The notes under the pieces: model-generated
What the model was told of the DNA's origin: nothing
Seen by the model: the letters and a program-made list of their open reading frames with translations, nothing else
The model's database searches: none
Part shown: in pieces, positions 57,030 to 64,000 of the stretch
How the letters are laid out: the number at the start of each line of letters is the position of its first letter
Position numbering within the stretch: position 1 is the stretch's first letter
Made by a program: the position numbers and the translations under genes
Assembly: GCA_010909165.1 (NCBI GenBank)
Contig: MU008194.1
Location: 1-64,000, forward strand
From: Anthoceros angustus
Lineage: Eukaryota > Streptophyta > Anthocerotopsida > Anthocerotales > Anthocerotaceae
Length of the DNA: 64,000 nt
Direction: 5' to 3'

Positions 57030-58330
57030 CGTTCAATGGCCTCCTACGGCTAAGGGTTGCGTGGGACTACAGGACACAGGCATGGAAGTCAGCCGAAACC
57101 TTGAGACAGGAATTTGGCGTGTCTCTCCAGGGAGCAAACCGTCTGCGTACCTGGCTAGGTGACTGTTGGATGAGCGACTATACTTGGCCTTACACCAAGA
57201 CGAGCAGGTCACTGTTGGGTCCTGGTACACTATTGCCAGGGAGGAGGGGCCTGGATTGGAGGGTGGCTTCCCTGAAGCCGCAGTGTTCTTGGTGATCGAA
57301 TCGGTGGGCACAGCTGCTGTTTGTCAGGAATTTCAACCTCACTGTGATACTGGCATGTTGGTAAGGATTCATAGTCAGGTAGTGGTTGCAAGCCGATTTC
57401 TTATTCCTATCAAGGTCTTGCACGGCGGGGCAGGACCTGGCAGCTTCAGGAAGAAATTCCTCAGGGGGACTCTCAACGGTGGGTCTTCCAGTTTGCAAGG
57501 CTTGAGTCTGTACCACTGGCAGAACTCTCAACAACCATTGATGGATGGTGGTGGCCGCACCGACGACGTACACATGCGCAACCCAACCGGTCTCTACTGA
57601 ATTATGTGTAGGGGGATATCTACCATCGGCTTATTTATACCATTCGTCAGAAAGTGAGTCATGGTACCAGAATTGCTCCTAGGCTCCACTTATCCCGACA
57701 GCTGCAGTAGGTGGTGCTTCACATGTTATGGAAGAATCCAGGTATTCCACCAAAAGCCCAGGGCACCGCATGGCAATTCTTACAGGCTGCCCTCCCGAAT
57801 GCAATCGTTGGGATGGCTTGTTCCTTGCCACAGGAACGGAGCACTGCTCATTATGCACAACTGGGGGAGCTCACAAAAGCCAACACATCTTCTTCCACTG
57901 TCGTCTCCCTAAAATGGTTTGGGACAGGATAAACAGGTGGATTCTTCGAACCAGACCATCATTACCACCTGCCTTGTAGGAGCGCACTGCCCTTTTTGGT
58001 CTTCACCCAACCAGGAACGCCCTCTTGGTCAAGGGACAGTGGTGGCCTGTCCTGTGGTTCATCATTCTTTTCATGCATAATGGAGAAACTGGACACCGGT
58101 GGTTTATGGTGGGCAAGATTTAGCAACTGACAAGAGACTCCTGCGCTCAATCTGGGAAGCCACTACGGTGGCAGGCGCTGAGGTGTTGCTCCATGTAATT
58201 CGGTTCGGGGGCTCATATGGCAGGCATGAATTGGAGCTTATCACGCGGGCTCGGGGAATGGCAGCTCAAGGCGGATCATCGATTAGCCGAGAGAGTGTCG
58301 AGCAGGCGCCCCAGCCCTCGCTGCGTCTCA
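57030..58330 (+). mobile_element. LINE 3' remnant with zf-RVT domain
   Basis: Frames at 57.05-57.3 kb (VAWDYRTQAWKSAETLRQEF, GANRLRTWLGDCWMSDYTW) precede a zf-RVT-type zinc-binding segment at about 57.72-57.96 kb: MLWKNPGIPPKAQGTAWQFL, then after a frameshift CSLCTTGGAHKSQHIFFHCR and LPKMVWDRINRWI. The pattern W..PGIPPKA..AW and CxxC..E/K..HIFFHC...VW is that of plant LINE ORF2 C-termini. It continues as DLATDKRLLRSIWEAT near 58.1 kb. The reverse-transcriptase core was not found upstream, so the element is 5'-truncated or eroded. Confidence 0.75.
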
Positions 58331-59122
58331 TCTCTGCTGTCCCACGACATAAAGGATGTGGAGCTCAGATTTCGCCAACAGGCTAACCATTTGTCCATGG
58401 ATTTGGTGCACGCAGATTTTGCAGTGGGTGTAATGGAAGGACTTTGTTGCGCCAAGCTTGGACTCCAACAGCTGTCCGCGGGTTGCTGGCCTCCCCCCAG
58501 ACATACATCGATTTTCCAACTCGCGGAAACTGTGCTCGCACATGATGATCCTGCCGAGGAGCTGCCCATGCGACCATTCCGCCGTGCTCTCCACGGCTTG
58601 AGTTGGCTGTGGCAGTTCCTGGATGAGGATAGGGCTTTCAACGGGCTGGAGCACGACATGGAGCCTTCTCTGTCACCCCTCTCTAAGGACCGAACAAGGA
58701 GTGGTGCTCGCCAATGGTCCGAGCCGGAAGTCCGGAAACCTTTGGAGTCCCTTGTGGACCACCGCAATCAGGTTCTGGTGGACCAGGTTCGGAATGGAAT
58801 TCCGATCTCCGACGTTTCGCAGTTGGTTCTGGATCCATCACACTGGAAGTTGGATCAGCATCTGCTGGAGGAGTGACGAGATGTGCACCCTTGGAAGCCT
58901 TGCAAGCCAGAAGCATTCGAGTTGATTTCAGGTCTGGAAAAGCTGCTGTTTGACGAATCTGTTGAGTTCACTGAAGTTGAGGGTGAACAGGTAGCTTCTC
59001 TTGACGCAGATGAAGCTCCAATCGATGTACCAGGCCGATGGGGACGGGGAAGGTGGAGAGGCTTTTTTGCACTGGTGACTGGCCAACGGAGAGCCATCAG
59101 GAAGTACTCCTCCACTTTCTAA
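58217..59122 (+). pseudogene. reading frame of unknown family with one internal stop
   Basis: A single plus-strand frame that is open from 58217 to 59122 apart from one TGA at 58874-58876. Segments include HIFQLAETV-like helical sequence (STSIFQLAETVLAHDDPAEE read as TSIFQLAETVLAHDDPAEE), DHRNQVLVDQVRNGIPISDV, then after the stop KPEAFELISGLEKLLFDESV and RWRGFFALVTGQRRAI. It is charged and not repetitive. It follows the LINE remnant without a gap and may be a LINE C-terminal extension or a captured host exon. It ends where repeat segment A begins. Confidence 0.4.
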
Positions 59123-59600
59123 ACCGCGCTTACATCAATTGGAGGACTGTAAGGTGTCCGGTGGAAGTTTTGCCGGGAGTGGCGGTCTTGCTGGAGCGCA
59201 GTCTCCACGAGCGGCTCCGGAGCCTGGTTGAGGAAGAGATTTACACCCTGCATTGTTGGAGTTGAAAGAACACCCCATTTCGAGGATTGATGGGGTTTAT
59301 TTCCCATATGGCTCGCTTGCACTCCTCGCTGAATTTGGTGTGTGTGGAGTTTGATATGTTACGAGACGTGTACCGAAGCCTGCGGAAGATGGTGCTGGAC
59401 ATGGGCCGGTGCTGGACATGGGCCGGTGCCGGACTGCCCTGACGGGATTCGAACTTCCCGTTCAGATCTTGGGGGAGGATGGACGTCTTCACCCAGTCTA
59501 CATCACTCACCTCATGCCGACATAACATTCGCGGGAGATGGAAGGACGTCATTTCCAAAATCCAGGGGTGGCCTCCTCCCCATGGAAGTTCGGCCTCTCC
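59121..59600 (+). repeat. repeat segment A, copy 2
   Basis: Matches 8508-9014 from CCGCGCTTACATCAAT onward. The coding frame (LNRAYINWRTVRCPVE, LPGVAVLLERSLHERLRSL) is interrupted by TGA after LHCWS, where copy 1 has Trp. A 21-bp tandem duplication (CTGGACATGGGCCGGTG repeated) and a deletion of about 60 bp are specific to this copy. Confidence 0.85.
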
Positions 59601-60085
59601 CCGATTATCTGTAGACGGGTAGCATGGGTGCGCAGTAGGTAGGAACAGCTTGGGTTCGATTGACGACCCGGTTGAGGGAAAGAAGAGAATGACACCACAA
59701 GAAAGAAAGATGCAGTACAGTTCCTCAAAAGTGTATGTACAAGTGTAATGAATCTTTGTAAGTTAACCACAGCCGTGCATTGCGTGACGGAGAAACGTCG
59801 AAATGGAAGACAGAAACGTGCGAAACAATGCCTGTGCACACGAGTCGTGAATCGTAACTCGAGTGCCGTGCATGCTGGAGGGGTCTTGGATTCAAAGCAT
59901 TCATCACCCTCCTCCCGACCGGTCGGCCAGCGTCTCCACCTCGCGCCACATTTTGAGGTCTGGATATCTTCGACTCCTTGCACGCCGTTGTTCCCTCGCA
60001 ACTTGCGATCGCGTCTTCACCTTTGCGCCCTGCCACAGCTTGTTTGTGAGTACTCTTCCTTCTCTACACCAAGAAGCGAATCAGC

Positions 60086-60238
60086 ATGAATCATACGGTC
60101 AGGCTGCTGCTCGCCATTTTCGTAATGATCTTTGGCGCCCTTTGCGCTGTGTGTTGTCTTTTCGCCGGCAATTTCAAGAGAAAACAGCCTGTTGCCCCGG
60201 ATCCGCAACCCGCAGCCGTAGCCTCAGCCGGGGCCTGA
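60086..60238 (+). CDS. 50-residue single-pass membrane protein, paralogue 3
   Basis: An ATG-to-TGA frame of 50 codons, MNHTVRLLLAIFVMIFGALC at the start and PQPAAVASAGA at the end. It differs from the 9346 paralogue at only a few residues (M4T, V11I, V14M and A39D by position in the frames) and keeps the Cys-rich end of the membrane segment and the NFKRKQP basic stretch. It was probably duplicated recently together with segment A. Function unknown. Confidence 0.5.
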   Translation: MNHTVRLLLAIFVMIFGALCAVCCLFAGNFKRKQPVAPDPQPAAVASAGA

Positions 60239-60832
60239 GGTCGTACTGAAATTGTGTGTACAAGTATTCTTGGTAGCGTACCGGAACCTTGGCTTCGACT
60301 TAGCTTTACACTCCGGGGCAAAGCGGCTCCGCAGCATCATACTATATCCTCATTTGCGCCCTGCTGCGTGGTTTGATCATATCTTGAATCAAGGCTTTGA
60401 AATCTTCCGCCCGAGAATTTGCTTTTCATTTGCAGTGGAGCATTTTGCGTTTAAGATCTCGAAGGCCTCATTTGGTATGACAGTGTGCTGTGGAATTAAT
60501 TCTATGCAATGCCTGACTGTGAGTTCACAAGTACTCGGGTTCTGTCCCCCTGGTCAGGCGAAAGATGCTAACCAAGGAGTGGCGTTCTGTGATGATTGCC
60601 AATGGCAGGAACTCTGATTCCCGTGCTAGGGCCTTTGCTTTTGCGGAACTGTTGTTGACATCCTTTACTGCCAGTTTCCGCTGCACTTCAATCGATATGC
60701 TTCCATGACTCAACTGCCTTGTATAGCCAAACGGCTGGCAGTAACGCTGGTGCTCACAAGTTGAAGGTGTGAACCCCTTGAAATTTTGTGTGGCCGTAGG
60801 GTTGAAGTAGTCCCAATTCGCGATAGGATCAT

Positions 60833-60910
60833 AGTCACTGCATCAAGTTGATCAGCATTCTGCCGATCCTACCTAACATGTGTCACCGTGAGGGCCATTG
60901 TAAAACTCTC
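60833..60910 (-). repeat. 78-bp segment, inverted relative to copy 1
   Basis: Begins AGTCACTGCATCAAGTTGAT and ends GTAAAACTCTC. It is the reverse complement of 54656-54733 with two substitutions. The 12 bases (CCTAAGTGATGC) that follow the segment in copy 1 are missing here. Confidence 0.95.
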
Positions 60911-61109
60911 ACAGACATTGTGTTCCGATATTTGCTAAACTGTGATCTGTGTTTCATTTGCTGCTGTCCAGTTTCTTATGGCAAGGCTTGCGAAGTGAGC
61001 GAGGGAAGATTAACCGTATTCTCCAGATACCAATGTCTTTGGGAAATTCCTCACACCGGCTGGCTGTTGGATAGAATATGCGACTGTGCCGCCGTGGCTT
61101 GTTGTTCAA

Positions 61110-62210
61110 ATGCACGCCAGACCCGTTTTATGCTGCCTGAACATTCTCCTGATCGGCTTCGCAGCAACTACCATTGGAGTTCTATTCTGGTTGGAGCATG
61201 GCTCACCCAGGTTTCCATCATATGTTCCGATGGCGGTCTCAACTTTCTATGTCACTTCGGGCTTCTTCGGTTGTGTTGCACAATTTCGGAGGGGCTGCCG
61301 AAGGACACATTGGGCAGTTGTTTCTGTCTCCTTCCTCCTTTCAGTGGGAGTCTTTCTCTTTATGACGCTGCGCAAGGACGTTGTGGTCCGTCTTCTTCTC
61401 CGATCTGGCCAGAACACCGTCAATGCAGCTTCTGAAGTGGTTCTCTTCTGCCAAATCACATTCTTCCTTATGATAGTGTCACAAACCGCTGTCGTTTTGT
61501 CCAATTGCTTTTGCGACAAGCATAGAATTCGCCGGGAGAACAGGTCAAGAGAGGCGGAGCGTCCCGTTGGTCACGCGGCTTTAACGATTGCCAGGCACAC
61601 AGATTCCACACATCCCGGGCCCGGACCTATGCCATCCTGTAGGATCGAAATTAGCACGACTAATGACAGGGTATTTCGCGCTTCAGATGTTTCGGTACCA
61701 GGTTCTGGAGTTCCCTCTGGACGATTTTCGGCTGGCTCAACATCGTCGGGAGATGTCCCATGGGCCAGAGATTCAGCAGGAAGTCGTGCTGCGGAGATTT
61801 TTGCAAGGGAAACGGCGCCAATGCCTTTTGGTCCGAGAGCAGCCAGAGTGACGAAGGACTTGCAGGTGGAAAAGATGCGGCAATTAGCCAACAACTCAAA
61901 GCGACAATATACACCAGAGTCTGCGGGTGGATACTCAAGCACAGAGACCGTTCCAGATGTGGAATTTGAGATCTCGTCCCTCAGCAGCACTGAAGCGGAT
62001 GATGATGCCGACAGCGTGTACTCTGCGCTGTCAGATATCCAAGGTGGTCAAAGCACGGCAGAAAGTCCATCGACAGGAACTGGCTCGTCCGACGCTAAGC
62101 AAGCAGTGAAGATGAGAAATAGGATGCCGGACCCTGAGTTCTTTTTGCGTTTCAGTAAGGGCCGATTGGATCCCTCCTCGAATGACGATCGAAACTCGAG
62201 TCGAACGTAA
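61110..62210 (+). CDS. putative four-pass membrane protein with long acidic C-terminal tail
   Basis: The frame is 366 codons from the ATG at 61110. Hydrophobic segments lie at about residues 6-27 (VLCCLNILLIGFAATTIGVL), 40-58 (AVSTFYVTSGFFGCVAQF), 68-88 (AVVSVSFLLSVGVFLFM) and 108-131 (FCQITFFLMIVSQTAVVLS). The N-terminal half has tetraspanin- or MARVEL-like spacing, but the large Cys-rich loop of tetraspanins is absent. A hydrophilic tail of about 230 residues follows, with Ser/Thr/Glu-rich stretches (EISSLSSTEADDDADSVYSA). Copy 1 shows that the original start lay further upstream. Here that start is followed by two in-frame stops (near 60996 and 61011), so this copy either starts at 61110 or is a pseudogene. 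No family assigned. Confidence 0.5.
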   Translation: MHARPVLCCLNILLIGFAATTIGVLFWLEHGSPRFPSYVPMAVSTFYVTSGFFGCVAQFRRGCRRTHWAVVSVSFLLSVGVFLFMTLRKDVVVRLLLRSGQNTVNAASEVVLFCQITFFLMIVSQTAVVLSNCFCDKHRIRRENRSREAERPVGHAALTIARHTDSTHPGPGPMPSCRIEISTTNDRVFRASDVSVPGSGVPSGRFSAGSTSSGDVPWARDSAGSRAAEIFARETAPMPFGPRAARVTKDLQVEKMRQLANNSKRQYTPESAGGYSSTETVPDVEFEISSLSSTEADDDADSVYSALSDIQGGQSTAESPSTGTGSSDAKQAVKMRNRMPDPEFFLRFSKGRLDPSSNDDRNSSRT

Positions 62211-62370
62211 GAACCGTTGGTCTGATAAGGGTGTTCGCATTTGTCTACGTTTCACCGTACGTTGTGTCCTCCATCTCTACCCTCCGAACAGCTTAACGTC
62301 TCATTACATAGGTTTTTAGTGAAAGGAGCCGGATATATTTCCTTGCATAGTTGTATTGTTGGAATTTCCG

Positions 62371-62780
62371 TATGGAACATCGATCTGGTCATCGTTATAC
62401 AAAGGTTTTTATCGAGGGTTACATAATAATATTTCCTTCGCATAAGGCAGAAAAACTTCATAGGTCACACATTTGACGACATCGGCCTGCCCCCTATGTA
62501 CCAATGTGGTCAGGAGGTGTGTGAAGAATCTTTTTACGTGCGATACACATGTTTTTCTTTCTTAGGGTTGTGGGAACATTGGCGCTTGCACATTCTCGCG
62601 AGCATTCATTTGACTAACCCTCGCGAACTTGAGCCATAAATTACGGGACCCATAAGCCCCTGCAACATCCATGTGCCCTTAAGCAACCTTGAGCACACCT
62701 TCAGCACCCTTGAGCAGACATTTAGCGCACCTTCAGCAGCCTTGAGGAAACACACTCTTGAACATGTAATCCTAAACCCC
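62371..62780. other. no gene; degenerate CTTGAGCA/CTTCAGCA repeats
   Basis: Around 62.68-62.76 kb short phrases CCTTGAGCACACCTTCAGCA recur in degenerate form. No coding sequence supported. Confidence 0.4.
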
Positions 62781-62866
62781 AGCCATTGATTTGGACACTT
62801 GACGGCGAGCCGTTACATCTATAAGCCATCGATTTGGACACCTGATGGCGAGCCGTTACATCTATA
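62781..62866 (+). repeat. 43-bp tandem duplication
   Basis: Two units (62781-62823, 62824-62866) starting AGCCATTGATTTGGACAC or AGCCATCGATTTGGACAC and ending GAGCCGTTACATCTATA. Confidence 0.9.
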
Positions 62867-62927
62867 TTCATCTAACATGAGCAAATATCCGGAGCCTTTG
62901 CGCGGGGTCAGACATGTCCAACAAACA

Positions 62928-63104
62928 TGTGCATGTGTGTTCCGGGCAAACAGAAACATGTGTACTTGTGTAAGAAAAACCCAAGTTGTGCATGTGTGTT
63001 GCGGGCAAACAGAAACATGTGTACTTGTGCAAGAAAAACCCAAGTTGTGCATGTGTGTTCCGAGCAAACAGAAACATGTGTACTTGTGTAAGAAAAACCC
63101 AAGT
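62928..63104 (+). repeat. 59-bp tandem repeat, 3 units
   Basis: Units at 62928, 62987 and 63046, each starting TGTGCATGTGTGTTCCGGGC and ending AAGAAAAACCCAAGT, with only a few substitutions between them. Because 59 is not a multiple of three, the frames crossing it on either strand are artefacts. Confidence 0.95.
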
Positions 63105-63504
63105 TGTGAGACATAGAGTTCTCTGCCGCATACGGTCCGTCATGCGATAATGTGAAACATATAAGATGAAGGAATCTTGAAGATGCCGAGGCATGTAAGT
63201 GTAGAATACTGGTGAAAAAAAGGTTGTCACGCACAAGCCACCCGGTGATGACTTCAATATTCCATACTATGTTGTTATAAATGGTTTCTATCGATGTAAA
63301 TATTTTCCCCAAAAAAGCATTCAAACCGTTGTAAATATTTGTCCCCAAAAAAATGCAAATCATTATAAACCTTTTCCCGCCAAAAAATTGTAAAAGCTAT
63401 TGTTGTAAAATAATAATAAAATTTATTCAAATACTGCCTACAAAACTAAACAAGGGTAGGGATATTTGCAGAGTCATACTGTTAACATTCTCAATGATGA
63501 ATAC

Positions 63505-63645
63505 ATTTGCCTAGTCTGTGGATGTACATTTGCCTGATCATGGATTTTATTTGCCTAGTATATGGATACACATTTGCCTAGTCTATGGATACATTTGCCT
63601 AGTTTGTGGATACATTTGCCTACTCCGAGGATGCATTTGGCTAGT
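63505..63645 (+). repeat. degenerate tandem repeat of about 22 bp, 6-7 units
   Basis: The phrase ACATTTGCCTAGTCTATGGA recurs with variable spacing (ATTTGCCTAG or ATTTGCCTGA followed by ATGGAT or GTGGAT). It gives short frames only by repetition. Confidence 0.85.
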
Positions 63646-64000
63646 TTGTTGCAAGAACTTGGTCAAAACATCGAAAGGTTATTATAAGAAGTCACCGAGA
63701 CTACGTCGAGGTCAGTTCATATCCCGGAAGATACTTTGCCATCAAGATCACGTCTCTAACAACCATGAAATCTATGAGACATCCACATCAAGTTCTTGTA
63801 AAGTGATAAATGAGCCTGGTGATCTTGTGCAAGAAGCTTACTAGGCGTCAATAGCAATAGCTTGGGAAAGCAGCAAGCTTCAATGAGCATCAAGCTCCAA
63901 TTAGCATATGCAATTTATGTGTTATCTTCATATGCAAAGCACTGAGTCCATAGTCTCCCATAACTGATGATGTCTTCTCTTCTCATAGCAATACTGTGGC
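63646..64000. other. no gene recognised
   Basis: AT-rich spacer reaching the window edge. A short plus frame (to 63844) is mostly repeat-derived. Confidence 0.4.

Larger units (their letters stand above)
59744..62370 (+). repeat. segmental duplication B-C, copy 2
   Basis: Mate of 53464-56010. Its B part is closer to the 9015-9837 copy than to copy 1 (50-codon small gene, nearly identical leader). Its C part carries the long open membrane-protein frame. Confidence 0.9.

Noticed and set aside
61086-61109. Upstream GTG start for the four-pass membrane protein
   Set aside because: Plant nuclear genes rarely start at GTG. The first in-frame ATG is at 61110, and the ancestral start inferred from copy 1 is cut off by stops.
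62868-63363. Minus-strand frames of 129-151 codons across the 59-bp repeats
   Set aside because: The peptide is just the 59-bp unit read in three successive frames (HNLGFSYTSTHVSVCP and similar); it is not a gene.

Overview
This is a window of nuclear DNA from a land plant. The evidence is a two-intron psaE gene (a nuclear-encoded photosystem I subunit) with a plastid transit peptide, a LOB-domain transcription factor, pentatricopeptide-repeat (PPR) remnants, and a dense background of decayed Copia, LTR and LINE retroelements. The style of the PPR and LINE remnants suggests a seed-free lineage such as a fern, lycophyte or bryophyte. That placement is inference and could be wrong. No bacterial, viral or organellar gene layout was seen.

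Layout. 1-5.4 kb: no credible gene, with a G-rich block (0.5-1.3 kb) and a C-rich CCGCC block (4.1-4.7 kb). 5.4-8.3 kb: broken PPR genes on the minus strand. 8.5-9.8 kb: first copy of a local repeat carrying a 50-residue membrane-protein gene. 10.6-15.3 kb: a decayed minus-strand Copia element, split inside gag by a 1.7 kb inverted-repeat transposon with a target duplication. 17.3-22.9 kb: purine-rich sequence and a minus-strand LTR-like block. 22.9-30.4 kb: a plus-strand Copia element with both LTRs, a primer-binding site and an internal 1.25 kb tandem duplication. 32.3-40.5 kb: a second minus-strand Copia element. It is split by a 4.36 kb GC-rich LTR-like insertion with a 5-bp target duplication, and its integrase core is inverted. 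40.6-42.3 kb: a shorter relative of that insertion.

43.7-47.0 kb holds psaE followed by a tandem duplication of its exons 2-3, 3' flank and minisatellite, with 12-nt identical sequence at the breakpoints. 47.5-50.7 kb is a decayed LINE whose reverse-transcriptase motif A is amplified four times. 51.3-52.7 kb is the LOB-domain gene. 53.5-56.0 and 59.7-62.4 kb are two copies of a segmental duplication. Each carries a small membrane-protein gene and a gene for a four-pass membrane protein, and they differ by a 78-bp micro-inversion and by complementary damage. Between them lies a second LINE remnant (57-58.3 kb). The last 1.6 kb is tandem-repeat rich.

The host genes with support are psaE, the LOB-domain gene (with apparent frame breaks), three small membrane-protein paralogues and the four-pass membrane protein at 61.1-62.2 kb. 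Almost everything else is transposon history. The two nested insertions can be proved from the sequence, because removing each one with a single target copy restores the host element's reading frame exactly.
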